Below are positions 11,600 through 22,840 of a stretch of DNA of 64,000 bases, piece by piece. The position numbers and the translations under genes are program-made. This DNA is from Wyeomyia smithii (lineage: Eukaryota; Arthropoda; Insecta; Diptera; Culicidae), in the NCBI RefSeq assembly GCF_029784165.1, contig NC_073696.1, positions 115,622,991 through 115,686,990 on the forward strand, written 5' to 3'. The notes under the pieces are model-generated. The model made no database searches. It saw nothing but the letters and a program-made list of their open reading frames with translations, and had not been told where the DNA came from. Positions within the stretch are counted from its first letter, which is position 1; each line of letters starts with the position of its first letter.

Positions 11600-12690
11600 A
11601 CAAATTTACAGGGTGTCCAATAAGTTCGAAGACAACTTTTCATCGTTGTATAGATGTTTCGCCAGTTCCTCAGGAGTCTCCTCACCCGCAACTCTCTTCC
11701 GATCTGGAGCCGTCGTGCACGCTGCGTCTCTCTATTTCTGGTGCCGGCAGGGTTGCTGAAGAGGAGTGATTTCACAGGGCTGTCGTCCGGCATCCTTACG
11801 ACGTGATCCACCGAAACCTACTGACTTTCGCAAGGTGTACAATGGGGTTCTCTCCAAGCAGCGCGTGCAGCTTATGACTCATGCGCCGTCGTCCGTCTGT
11901 ACTCTGCCGTAGATAGTCCGCAGTACCTACCTTGAGCTTGAGCTTGAAGACCGCATCGTATATATTCCACAGCACCTTCCGTTCAAAAACTCCAAGAGCG
12001 TTAAGGTCCTCCGCGAGAAACATTGTTACACAGACAAACAGACGTGCCACTTTGAAGAAAAATCCTCAAAAATCTTCGTCCGTATTCAAAACGTTACACT
12101 CATGCGCCACCATGTGAGCTTATTGTCTACTAACTTATTTTCGTAAAAGGGTTTTTGTCTTTGCTAATGGGTGTGCACGCTTGCCTATATCAACACCAAC
12201 GGCATTACTGACGGTTTTTGTCTTTGATAATGAATGTGTACGCTTGCTTATAGCGACACTAGCGGCATTATTGCCCACTAAGCAAAATTTAAAAAATAAT
12301 CGTTATTTTTCTGGTCGATGAAATCGTCATCGAGTGGCACGTCTGCTTGTCTGTGGTTGTTATCTCAATTCCGTAGAGGACTTCCTGTCTTATCGAGGTT
12401 TTGTACAGTGTCAACTTCGTGCCTCGTCGCACTCGACTCGATCGAAGTGTTTTCCGAAGTGAAAAGTAGGCACAATTTCCACCCTGAATCTCTGAGTCTC
12501 TGAATTTCTTCGTTGGTGTTATTGTCGGCGGTCACCAGTGACTAAATACACGAACTCCTCGACCACCTCAAGCTCGTCGCCGTCTACAGGGACTTGAGTT
12601 GGGTGGGAGACTGATATTGTTCTCCTTGAAGCCTCTCACTCGCATGTATTTCGTTTTCGACGCATTTAGTCTCACACATAGGCACGATGT
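11600..12690 (-). mobile_element. non-LTR retrotransposon 3' remnant (RT C-terminus)
   Basis: On the minus strand, broken frames encode the region after the reverse-transcriptase core. A segment near LNASKTKYM lies at about 12640-12670. Then come FERKVLWNIYDAVF (about 11960) and RRRMSHKLHALLGENPIVHL (about 11860-11890), with HVVRMPDDSP after it. This FERKVLR...HELY..R.RW.GHV.RM pattern is typical of the C-terminus of several insect non-LTR elements. Several frameshifts and stops make it a dead 5'-truncated copy. The clade was not determined. A plus-strand open frame at 12725-12925 (rich in Arg and Lys) remains unexplained. Confidence 0.65.
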
Positions 12691-12929
12691 CAACTTGCTG
12701 TCATTTATTGTTGGTTAACAGCGCACAATGAAGGACCGGCGAGATCCGGCCGCCGCGATCGGCGAAAAAAGAACCGCTCAATCAGAAAGACCGGTGCTGA
12801 CCTTAATGTGGTCACCGTGACTGCCCACATCATCATGACGAAAGAGCTGGAAAACAAGCCGTACAAAAGACGCAAGGTACTTTGTCTTGCAACAGCCGCA
12901 CAATATCCAAATATAACTACTACCATCTA

Positions 12930-13560
12930 GCGGAAAACATCTGAAGAGGGTTTTTAGATTTTTTAATGTTCAAACACAAAGTAAAAAAAATCAGCCAGAT
13001 ATTGTAATTGGCTCTCGGAATATCGCTTCTCAAAAAATACAGGGTCGAAAGCGACCCCAAAGTAGGTCTACGGTTAAAAAAATTTGGATAAGGGTCGGGT
13101 TCGGATATGATGAAAAAGAAACGTTCAGGTTTGACCAAAACAAAAAATTGGGTTCGAGTCGGGTGCGAGTTTAAAAAATAGCAAACCCGACCATCTTTAA
13201 TAAGCATAACAATAAAGTTTCGTTTGCAAAAGCATGAAAATCACTAACATTATTATACTGATCGAGGTTCAAAGTTCAAATTTGTATAAAAATTAAAACA
13301 CAAAAGTAAGATTTCACTATATTACTATAATTTTTCGGGTTCAGATAGGGTACGGGTTTAAGAAATATCAATCCTGACCATCTCTAGAGGCCTGGTTACG
13401 GCCCTAGGGATCCCATGTTCCATCTGCGTGGATAAATTTAAGGATTTTGTAAAAAAAAAAAACAATGCAGACGGTTTCTACAAAAAAAAAAAAATGAAAT
13501 ATCAGTATAATTACAGATAAATCTGTAAATGTAGCAAACCTGCACGTCACCATTGCGATC
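12930..13560. repeat. CGGGT-rich dispersed repeat in AT-rich DNA
   Basis: Two related segments (about 13075-13200 and 13330-13390) share GGGTTCGGAT-like and AAACCCGACCATCT-like blocks, suggesting a degenerate tandem or twice-inserted repeat. No coding region is supported. Confidence 0.4.
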
Positions 13561-13579
13561 GCGCAAGGTAGAAAAACCA

Positions 13580-13795
13580 AAAGCAAAGCAAAGCCTTGGT
13601 GCTACATTCCGTATCGGAATTCGACCTTCTGTTTTACTATACACAGACTTCGCAGCCGACTGTTAAGTGTACAGGACAATTGCGGGGCTAGCGCTACGAT
13701 CCTACTAACACTAACAGTCTCTCCCGAGCCGGGACTCGAACATACGACGACTGGCTTGTTAGGTCAGCATCGTACCTCGAGACCAGCTGGAAGAT
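13580..13795 (-). mobile_element. Feilai-like tRNA-derived SINE with 15-bp target duplication
   Basis: Reading the minus strand, the element starts in a tRNA-like head with an A-box-like segment and a B box (GTTCGAGTCC). A body follows containing GATCGTAGCGCTAGCCCC and ACAGTCGGCTGCGAAG, and the copy ends in TTTGCTTTGCTTTTG. This matches my recollection of the Feilai SINE family of Aedes. The direct repeat AAGGTAGAAAAACCA is exact on both sides (13565-13579 and 13796-13810). That shows a full, recent L1-style insertion, in the upstream flank or first intron of the PIH1D1-like gene. Confidence 0.85.
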
Positions 13796-13810
13796 AAGGT
13801 AGAAAAACCA

Positions 13811-14525
13811 TTGTGATTTATTTTTCCGCCCATTGACATCACGTTGAGCAATTAAGGCTCACAGAGGGAAGTTACTCTGTAGGTGCACAACAAGAGTAAA
13901 CCTAACGCATTATATAAACGCTTGTGGCCATGGAAAGTATCGTCTTTAATTCTATATGCCTATTTACCGTTTATACATGCATGATATAAAAACATTTACC
14001 AGCTTATCATAAACAAATTGCTCTTGCAACTTACTTGTTTTATTTCTATTCAAATATTTTTCTTAGTTGAAAACGTTTTAAGTTCAAATTTCAAAAGAAT
14101 AAATATATTTATTATGTGCAACAAGTTTTGGCAGTATTTCTCCAAAATTCCTCGGTTGTTGCAGTGAAGCACGCTCTTCAATAAATTTCAAATTGTATGG
14201 GGTTTCTTGACTTTTTAATTGAAACAAAACTTTCTATGTTTTAATTTGACTAGAACTTTGATTTGGTAGAAATCGAAACTAAAAGATATGAAATTATCAA
14301 AGAACAGCTGTATAATACGGCAATAACTACCAATGTGAGAATCCTAACGACCTGTGTTGATAAGCGCGACAGTAAAAATAAGATAACAGTATCGACCCCC
14401 TTGTGTAGTGATAACAACACGAACGTGGCTATATTAATTGAGTGGCCTATGCACATAAATGATAGTGCACTTTTTAGAATTACTTAATAGTACTGTAATT
14501 AATTCATAATTAATTGCTCTTCTAG
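13811..14525 (+). other. probable intron 1 of the PIH1D1-like gene
   Basis: No exon with the required phase (ending one base into a Gly codon) was found here, so the first exon lies further upstream. A 74-codon open frame at 14263-14487 has no recognisable content and does not splice in phase. Confidence 0.4.
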
Positions 14526-15544
14526 GTTTTTGCCTGAAGGCATTCAGGAAAGATTCACAGGAGAAATTTTTCATTAACATCTGTCAAACCGATGGTATCC
14601 CGGCACCGGAAGATATCACGGAAGAGCAGCTGCTAAACATTTTGAACGATGGAGCTCCAAGCACGTTCAGGATACCCATGAGCATTACCCAACCTCGGTT
14701 CATAAGTGACCGATCTGGCAATCAGTGTCAGGTGTGTGACATCGCCGTCAATTGCAAGTTTTTCAAAAGAATCGAAACAGCTGGCTTGATGCGAGACTTC
14801 ATGATCACGATTGTATTCGAGGGGCTCAGTTCGAAATACAATACCACGCTGGACGACACGAACTTTCGCGTACTTAAAAACATACAGTGCATCGATAAAC
14901 TAATTCCGCACAACATCCAGAATCGTGATGTGAAATCTGTCTACGAGAGCTATCAAAATCCAACGGAAGATGATCTACGCAAAATAGAAGAGCTCAGCAA
15001 TCCTCAGCCATCGCGCTCCATCGATAGTCAAACTACGACGAAAAGGCTGATCGAGGAAATTGATCCTGGTACGATGAAAACGATTAAAGATGAGAGAAAC
15101 AAAATGTCTGGTAAAGACGAATATACTCCGGATCCAACAAAAGTGGCAATCTCGCAGGCCTCTTGTAAAAGGCCAGATTGTCGAATGTTCAAAGAACCTG
15201 CGATTGGCAAAGCTAGAGTGCTAATGGGCGAGTTTTATTTGCCGGAATGTGTAAGTATTTTCAAAGTTTTCGCTACATTCTGCTAATTTGTCTGTCCGAT
15301 AGACTTCATCCAACGAAATAACACTGGATATCGGTGAAGATCGTATCTTGCTGGAGGCTAGGAAAAGAGGTTATTTGCTGGATGCGTTCGTTGATTATTC
15401 GATCGATTCTAACAAAGTCAAAGCGAATTTCAATACGGAAACTAGAGTAAGATGTTTAATTTTCTTGATTGTTGTTTCATTACGATGGTTAAATGATTTC
15501 GCTTGCAGATGCTGAATATGGTAATGCCAATTATGGCAAATTGA
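14526..15544 (+). CDS. PIH1 domain-containing protein 1-like (5' exon missing)
   Basis: Exons 14526-15250, 15303-15446 and 15509-15544 (TGA) join in frame through GT-AG introns of 52 and 62 bp, giving about 301 residues. The acceptor TTCTAG^GT leaves the first codon split, so at least one upstream exon encodes the N-terminus. PIH1-domain hallmarks follow in order: FCLKAF, FFINICQTDGIPAPEDITEE, a TFRIPMSI strand, a QCQVCDIAVNCKFFKRI segment and MRDFMITIVFEGLSSKYN. The C-terminal part (VLMGEFYLPEC, then ITLDIGEDRILLEA, ending MVMPIMAN) is the CS-like fold of PIH1D1. The family works in the R2TP complex with HSP90 and RUVBL ATPases, assembling PIKK kinases, snoRNPs and RNA polymerase II in the cytosol and nucleus. 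A dynein-assembly relative such as PIH1D2 is less likely. Confidence 0.85.
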
Positions 15545-15854
15545 TTTTTCAGTCATTTAATGTATTACCTGGCCATGATCTGTATTTTTCGGTTAGTTTT
15601 CAATTTCTTTCAGTGTAAAATAGCGGCAATAATACGACCAAGCACAGATTTTAAATGTTGCAATATATTATCGTTCTAAGTGGATATAAGGTATAGTACG
15701 TCCAAGGCAACTTGCTCCTAGTAGGAATTACATACGCTAGAGTTACTTTACTTCAGACCAAACTAGATACACGCAGAGCTTTTAAGAATCCGCCGAAATT
15801 GGAATTCATAGATTATAAATACATTGCTTAATTTTTGCCGTTTCACAATCACTG
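15545..15854. other. convergent 3' region between PIH1D1-like and p115
   Basis: This 310-bp stretch separates two stop codons on opposite strands, so it contains both 3' UTRs. I see no canonical AATAAA within easy reach for either gene. Confidence 0.5.
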
Positions 15855-18647
15855 TTACTGTTGATGTCCGACATTACCATCTTCCGCCAAACCGTTCTCC
15901 TGCCTAACATCTTCTTCGTCATCATCATCGCTATCGTCGTCAACTTTACAGCCCAGACTCTTTAGCTGCTCTCGGTACATTCTCATCTTGTTCTCTTGAT
16001 CCGTCATCAGCTCCATCAGATCCTCTTGATCCCTTCGTAAATTTTCCAAATCAGTTTTATTTTCCTTGGCGGATAGCTCTGCATCGATGGCTCGTTGTTT
16101 TAAAATCTCTAGTTCATTTCGTAATCGTTGATTTTCTGTCTCGCAGTAGCCAACCTTCGATTGGTATTCCTGATTTTGAAGCGTCACTGCCGCTAGCTGC
16201 GCTTCTAACTCTTCCATCTGTCGATGATCCGTACTTTCCCCTTGTGTGGCTAATAAGTGAAATGGCGATTGATGCTGTTGGGTTTTATGTAAGTCGGAAG
16301 CAGCTTGAAGTTGGGCTTTCAAGAGAATATTCTGGTCCGATAGATGGGAGTTTGTGTTTTGCGCTTGTTCAAATTGTGCCTGAAATAGTAAAATTTAGAG
16401 TCAAAGTTGAATATATCATTAGACTACGAAAAACCTTTAGTTGTGTCTGTTCAAATTCCATCTGTTTAAGCTTTTCTTGCAGCTGTTGTAAGCGGCTGTC
16501 CTGATCGCGAATTATGTCCTTGTATTGACCAACAAGTCCGGATGCTTCTTGGCTTAGTGTAAGCTCTGTGATGTTTTCAGCTCCATTTCCATAACCATTA
16601 ACAGTTTTTGTTATAATAGCTGAAAAATTGTAAGAATCTCTTATTAAACAATTTTATTCTATCTGCGAACAGCAAGTAAGTACTATTTCATATTAAGAGT
16701 AGTTTCATACTTACACTCTAACGCCTTGAACAGCTTACAAAATTCGTAATCTAGAAGCAAATCGGAACTGGTACGTGTTCTGATCTGTGGATGTTTCGCT
16801 GAACGGCTGTAGTTCTCATGCTTGGACACTTCGCCCAACTTGGCTCCGAACGTTTCTAGACCGATACGTTTAATTAGCAGCTGGCAAAGATCTTCTCGCT
16901 TGCTACCAGAAACAGAACTGTCGTTAAACTGTACGCAGATTCCCATTAGAAACGCACACAAACCCTGGATAAGATACTCGTTGTCGTCGTGTTCGTTGGC
17001 AGAAATCTGAGCGATCAGGTATGCTACACTACCTGAGAGCGAGAGGAATGTTTTAACAGCCATCTGGCAGTGACTCAACCAAACCGCCAGCAGCATTAAT
17101 AGAGCTACTTTACTCTGGAATTTACTACTAGCTTGCTGCAACAGCTGAGTGCACTGTTGCAGTAATGGTACCGGTGTGCTATCACCGGGTGTGGCCAACA
17201 AAACACGTAGTAGTTGCTCTTTCTGTGTTGGATTTTCGAGAAGTGCATGTGACAGGGTTACTGCCGAGAACCAGTTCGACAGTGGGTCGGTACTAAATAG
17301 ACCGCCTAATAAAAGTTGCCCGGAGGTCAAGGAAGATACTTGTGCGGTCGTTGGTAACAATGTTTGAATAAGGGCATTCTGGCCTTGTTCATTTTTATAT
17401 AAAAAGCTTTGGAAACAGTAGAGAACAGCGCATCTCAACGACAGCGGCTGTTTCTCATTGACCATCGACATGAGTAGAACAATCAATGCTGGTCTTGGAG
17501 GGTTACTGGGAGCCAATACTGAGTTAAAATATTCTTGATTGTTGATATCTCCGCGAATCACTTCGGCAACAGTGCTGATAGTTTCAGTTAGAATGTCAGG
17601 AGATATTCCGCTGCCCATCAGAATATTACAAAGTCCTTCCAATAACCCTGAGCTTCGCATGGCCTTTTGGCAGGAAGATATGACGTGCTGTGGGTTGATT
17701 GGACTTACCAATGACCTGACAATCTGTAACATGCATAGCAGATTGGACACTTTCTGTGGTGTCATTCCAACTTCCTCTTGTTCCGGTGGAATGACAAACA
17801 TGGGCGCTAGACGTTGTATATAGGAACCTTCCTTGAAAAACTGCTGATTACTTGGATTATTTTTCAGCAAGTTAAGCATCAGAATCAAACAGTCTTCAAC
17901 CACAATTCCTCCATCGGTGCAACCCTCCTCTTTTATGACATCAAACAAACGATCAAACGCATTTTCGAACGCCACTATCTTTTGAATGTTGGCATTTCCT
18001 TTTGTTAGCTGAATCAATAATAGAAGAGCATCGTTTCGGATTACTTCTCGACTATCGATCAAAAGATCCATCAGCTTCGACACACCCATAGGGCTGACTA
18101 GAACGATCTCCTGAATCTCCTTTGGTCGGTTCGCCAGTAGGCTTGTCAGCAATTTGATAGACGACCAGCGCACTCGAAAGTCGTACTCTTCCAAACAGTT
18201 CAGCACCAAACCAACGTTATCACTTGTCTTGATGAACATCTCGGTAAACTGCTCTCCGATATTAACGGTGATAGCAGGGTTATCCGCTTCTTCATCGAAC
18301 TGCTCAGGGGAGGTGATGTGACACAATGTGTCTAAGCAATAACCAATGATTTCCGCATCCGCACGGTCCATTTCCATCACCTGCAGTAGAGCGGGCATTC
18401 CCTGTGCTCCGACTTCAACTCGATATTTTTTCGACAGCGCCTTTAACGCACGACACGCATCGCGGCGATCCTCAAGGAGTGTCGAGGAGGTTACTCGCTC
18501 CACCAGTCTCTCGACCTGCAAAATATGTCTTTTAGATGTATCACTAACTTAGGAATGTAATTTACTGACCGTTTCCGCTCCACTGGGTAGAGTGCCGGGC
18601 TCCTGTGAGCCCAGCACTGTTTGCAGACCACTTTTTAGAAAGTTCAT
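15855..18647 (-). CDS. p115: general vesicular transport factor p115 / USO1
   Basis: Four exons splice in frame: 18570-18647 (ATG, MNFLKSGLQTVLGSQEPGTL), 16715-18515, 16435-16619 and 15855-16379 (stop). They give 862 residues, close to insect p115 and shorter than the vertebrate protein. Residues ~27-625 form the armadillo-like globular head. It starts VERLVERVTSSTLLEDRRDA and contains EIIGYCLDTLCHI and QNALIQTLLPT. Residues ~660-840 are predicted coiled coil (heptad-rich, e.g. LEAQLAAVTLQNQEYQSKV). The tail is strongly acidic (DDDSDDDDEED), as in p115, where it binds giantin, GM130 and Rab1-related partners. The protein tethers COPII and COPI vesicles at the ER-Golgi interface and promotes SNARE assembly. 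All splice sites are GT-AG; no defects seen. Confidence 0.95.
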
Positions 18648-19445
18648 TAACCGAAAATTAATATTTGTATCCGGAGATCAGCCTAATTTTCTCGAAAATT
18701 GCTTTTTAGCCAGAGTCGTGTACTTTAATGAATATGCTACAGCGATAAGCAGCAAAACTTACACGTCAATATTTTTGGGAATGTTTTGACGTTTCTGCAC
18801 AAATACTTGAACGCATGACTTTTGGATTGTACCCACTAGCATAGACACTGAAAATAATATGTCTGAATATTCGATGTACGCATTGCTTGATTCTCATAAC
18901 AAATACGCATAATTAACAAATTTATCAAATGCAAGTATTCATTCCATTGATTATTTCGTTTCCATTTTAAGCACTTACGTTTGAAGAATTTTCATGTAAT
19001 ATATAAATATATACAATTTGCGTAAAATATCAATTCCCCGCCCCCGATTTAGCAAATCAGCGCCTGCAACCAATCCTTTTGAAAATAAAAACTACAATAG
19101 TTCTCATTACTATAAAACTACAATAGTTCTAATTCCTAATTAAAAACACCGAATTATGAAATGATAGTAAATAAGTAGAAGATACGAAAGATCGCGGGTA
19201 ACATGCTATACTACAAAAATAACTAAAAACGCCCTAAGCCTGCGACGTTCCGTTGCCGTTAGTGTTAGTATACAGAAATGATATAGTGTAGCCCACGCAG
19301 CTGGTGATAGCAAAATTTATTAGTATTGCAGCTCTATCTCGCTTACTTTATTTATATGTATTTCCTTCAACATTAATCCTAACAAAACAGAAAGAAAGTA
19401 TGGGATTAAAAACGTTTGTTTTACAACATATGTATGTTGAGTTAT
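18648..19445. other. p115 5' flank and IntS11 3' flank
   Basis: The p115 start codon is at 18645-18647; its 5' UTR and promoter should lie in the next few hundred bases. The IntS11 3' UTR lies at the other end, with its putative poly(A) signal at 19347-19352. No additional open frame looks real. Confidence 0.5.
19347..19352 (-). terminator. candidate poly(A) signal of IntS11
   Basis: AATAAA on the minus strand (TTTATT on plus), about 95 nt beyond the IntS11 stop codon at 19446-19448. Position and hexamer fit; it is unverified. Confidence 0.45.
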
Positions 19446-21403
19446 TCATAAACTTTGCAGCAAGCCTAGAATGTAACTGCCAAGATCTTCGTCTTGGTTA
19501 ATCCAGGATACACTGCAAATTTTGTGTGCATTGGTGTTCATCAACGCCGCCGAACTGGTTGCCGTTCCCGAAGTTCCAGGAGGTCCCGAAATTTGCTCCT
19601 CACTTTCAATTTTGATGTTCACAGATTCTACATTTATAGACCCATTTTCGCTAAGCGTTACGGACCAGCCCGAGAGGCGTTCATTTAACAGATTGTACAG
19701 CTTTTCGATTGTTCGTGGTGCTGGACCAGGGTCATCGACCTTCACTTTGGAGATGAACCTGAAAGTAACTTAGTGTTTTAGACCGTATTAGAATAGTGAT
19801 GGAATAACACCTTACCTTATAACGTGTCTATTGATACCACATTCATTAAAAATTTCATCAATGCTCATCAGGGAAATTTTGTTGTCCTTCATCACTAGCA
19901 GTCCGTGAATAACTCTTCTGCGTTTCGGATCTGGAGGCTCCGTGTTGTATTTCTTGGCCTCATCCTTCAGAATCGAAAGCGAGGCTTCTACAGGAATTTT
20001 GATCGGAGTGCTTATCACGCATGTTTCTCCGTTTGCTGGGGTGAAACAATCGATTTGAAATTCCTCCTTAATCTTATCTCGTAAGAACTCCATTTTGACG
20101 GCTTCTCCGTGTACAAGCATTACATTTTTGGGCTCACAATACTGAATCAATTGCATGATACCTTTGGCATCTGCATGAGCACTAAAGCTCATATATTCGA
20201 CGGACATTTTCACTTCCACCACCTGGCGGTTTTCGAACTCTACTTTCTTTGCTCCACCGAGTATTTTGTGACCAACTGTTCCCTGCACACAGTATCCTGG
20301 CATAATAACCATATTGTTTTCATTGGGGGCCCATTTTTTGAAAATCTGGAGCGAAAGTCCAGCATGTAACATTCCCGGTGTTGCAAAAACTACCATTGCT
20401 CCGGGATTATCAATGTAGCCCTTATCAAATGGTTTAATATGCTTGAAATCGAACATATTTCTTTGTACAAAAGTTTTTCGGATTTTTTGATTGGTCCATG
20501 TGATGAACATCTTGTAGTAGTTGTTGGCCTTCTCCGTCAGTCCGACGGCGAAGTAAACTGGGTACTTCAAGTTCATCCGTTCCCAGTATGTCTCCAACAA
20601 AATGCAAAGCTCTTGTGCTCGCCCCAGAGCGAAAACTGGAATTAGGACCTTCCCACCTTTTGCTACGCATTCGTGTACCTTAAAAATAGACATAAATCAA
20701 TAATTTAGTTAACGTTGCTTTGATAGCTTACTTTTTTTAGGAAATCTCGTTCACGACATCGTTTTGAATCTCGAATGGTGGTTGCATAGGTACTTTCTGA
20801 GATGAGCAAGTCTGGTTTACATTTGTCGATCCAAGCCGCTCCAAGATGCCGATCTGGTGTCATATTGTAATCTCCCGTGTACACGACAGACTGCGAGCCA
20901 ACGCGGATCCAGAACATGGCAGCTCCCAATACATGTCCAGCATAATAGGCCTTGATCTCCAACTCGTTGTCTACCATTACACTCTGATGTAATGTTACCG
21001 CAATAACTTTTTTCATACAATCCTTGATCATTTGCGTTGTGAAAAAGTTACTTTCGCCTTTACGTTCTACCGCCACTTTTCGCATATCCTCGAGAAGGAT
21101 CGGTGCAATCGCTTTCGTCGGATGAGTCATATAAATAGGTCCCGTATAGCCTACCATCTCGGTCATGTAAGGAAGAGCCCCGCAGTGATCCAGATGGAAG
21201 TGAGAAATTATCACGCAATCAATGTTGTTCGTTATGGGTCCTTCCGGAACAATAAACGAAAAATCCGGGAAGCGGCGCTCATCGTTGTAACCCATGTGCA
21301 TACCGCAATCAAGCATAATATTTTTACCTCCCATCGAAAGCAAAATACAACTGCGACCAACATCCTGCCCCGCACCGAGCGGTGTAATTTTTATATCCGG
21401 CAT
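19446..21403 (-). CDS. IntS11: Integrator complex subunit 11 (endonuclease)
   Basis: Exons 20732-21403, 19816-20678 and 19446-19758 give 615 residues through GT-AG introns of 53 and 57 bp. The N-terminus (MPDIKITPLGAGQDVGRSCI) and the metallo-beta-lactamase motif HFHLDH (residues 68-73) are intact. Further metal-site segments include HVLGAAMFW, TGDYNM and SFSAHAD, and the beta-CASP region includes PVFALGRAQEL and GTVGHKILGG. The length and the C-terminal domain fit IntS11 rather than CPSF73. IntS11 is the zinc-dependent endonuclease of Integrator, pairing with IntS9 to cleave snRNA 3' ends and terminate promoter-proximal transcripts in the nucleus. It starts about 0.66 kb from the divergent SANT-like gene. 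No defects seen. Confidence 0.95.
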
Positions 21404-22066
21404 ACTAGGAACCCGTTCGCGATTGCGATCGCGGTAAGTACGCTTTGGAAATACACTATTTTAAAACACTTTCTAGAAGAACGGCTCACCGTTGGGCGAC
21501 ACTAATGAATGATATTAAGTTATTCATTCAACGCTTACAAACCGTGAGCTTCAAGAAACAGGTAGCAATAGCAAATAAAGACCGACGACGATAACAACAG
21601 CTCGGTGGGTACAACTTGATAAGAATTCTGACAGTTTTTTAAAGTACCCACTCGCATTGATGCTCGAGCTCGATGCGTATGTATAATAAGCGTTGCCAGT
21701 ATTTTCAGGTTAAATTACCTTTGGATTGAATAGAGCTGTGTGATATTTGTTTTGACTGGAAACAGAATCATATTTGCGCTGTTCCTGAATTCGTTGTTCT
21801 TGCTGAAAGGATTGTATATTGTACATATTTAGTGTATTGTTTTCAATAATCATACCTATTTCTAGTGGTGACCAAGCTGGTTCAATTTCCTTGCTCTTTG
21901 ATTTAAAATCTAAGCATCTGAAGCTCGCTGAACGGCTTGAATTGTAATTTGTCTCGCGTGGCAGATATATTTTCAATGACAATGAGCGTTGAACGTCGCT
22001 CTCAGGTTGGTATCGACCATTCGCTGTATTAAAACATGTAAAAAGTTCGTATACTTGCAGGGGACA
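21404..22066. promoter_or_regulatory. divergent promoter region, IntS11 / SANT-like gene
   Basis: The IntS11 ATG (21401-21403) and the plus-strand SANT-like ATG (22067) point away from each other across about 660 bp. An acceptor (ACTTGCAG) directly precedes the SANT-like start at 22060. A plausible donor (CTCAG^GTTGGT, about 22006) ends a putative non-coding first exon. No TATA box was recognised. A candidate minus-strand exon also lies here. Confidence 0.4.
21719..22023 (-). CDS. possible internal exon of an unrecognised minus-strand gene
   Basis: An open minus-strand frame of about 100 codons is bounded by a good acceptor (TTTTAATACAG) and a good donor (CCAAAG^GTAATT). It reads GRYQPESDVQRSLSLKIYLP and later SFQQEQRIQEQRKYDSV and SQNKYHTALFNPK. 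The composition (polar, with a short helical QEQR stretch) looks protein-like. I do not recognise the family and found no flanking exons. It overlaps the presumed promoter of two other genes, so chance or an old exon remnant remains possible. Confidence 0.3.
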
Positions 22067-22840
22067 ATGCCGTTGGCGCCGAAGATTTGGACACGTGATG
22101 AAATTTTTACGTTTTTAGACATTTTTGAGTCCACATTTCACGCTTCGGTATCCGATCCTTTCGATTCCGAATCGGACATGTGGGAATGCATTTCAGAAAA
22201 ACTACAGACTGCAGGCTGCATCGTTTCGCCTCAACATTGTCAGAGTAAGTGGAACCTTCTCTACAAAACATTCACACAGGCTCCGAATAGGCAGAGTGTA
22301 TTTTACCCAAAAATCAAGCAGATTGTTGAGTTTTCTCAGCAAATAAGCGAAGATCAAAGTGAAGAGTCGTCTCCTGCTGAGTGTAAAAAGATTGAAGAGA
22401 TCGATCAGTATGAAATAATTACTTCTGACATAAGGCCCGAAGATTTCAATTCAATAGAAGGGATGAGTGAAGACAACGACCAATGCACTGATAAATCTAA
22501 AAATTTGGAAGAGCGATTAGAAACTGAAAAAATAACGAATACTAGCAGTAGCCACTTAGAAACAACAAGAGAAAATTTGTTTCCAATAGTATCGTCTGAA
22601 ACAATCAATAGCGATAACGACAATAGTAGGGTAGACGCATTTGAATGCAAATGCTCTTCCAAACACTGCGTAAATAATCTAGGAAAAATGTTGAAAGATA
22701 TTTTCACCAAGTTAGATGCTATTCATAACGAACAGATTGGCTTGAAAAATCGCTTGACGGCAGTAGAGAAATTACAATCTGAAAACAACAAATTATTGTT
22801 CGAAATAAAAACTTCAAGTGAGTCCAAAAAAGCACAATAG
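22067..22840 (+). CDS. Myb/SANT-like (trihelix) DNA-binding protein
   Basis: 257 residues from the ATG just after the acceptor at 22060. The frame is open further upstream, but that part contains the intron end, so the start MPLAPKIWTRDEIFTFLDIF is preferred. Residues ~6-90 match the Myb/SANT-like helix pattern: W-T-R-D-E...F, MWECISEKLQTAG, then CQSKWNLLYKTF. The middle is acidic and Ser/Glu-rich, with a short CKCSSKHC cluster. The C-terminal ~50 residues (MLKDIFTKLDAIHNEQIGLK...) are predicted coiled coil. Such proteins are often small insect transcription factors or domesticated transposon-derived DNA-binding proteins. Target unknown. It is intact and flanked by unique sequence. Confidence 0.7.
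   Translation: MPLAPKIWTRDEIFTFLDIFESTFHASVSDPFDSESDMWECISEKLQTAGCIVSPQHCQSKWNLLYKTFTQAPNRQSVFYPKIKQIVEFSQQISEDQSEESSPAECKKIEEIDQYEIITSDIRPEDFNSIEGMSEDNDQCTDKSKNLEERLETEKITNTSSSHLETTRENLFPIVSSETINSDNDNSRVDAFECKCSSKHCVNNLGKMLKDIFTKLDAIHNEQIGLKNRLTAVEKLQSENNKLLFEIKTSSESKKAQ

Noticed and set aside
14263..14487. First exon of the PIH1D1-like gene
   Set aside because: It does not end in the required phase with a donor and shows no PIH1 N-terminal similarity.
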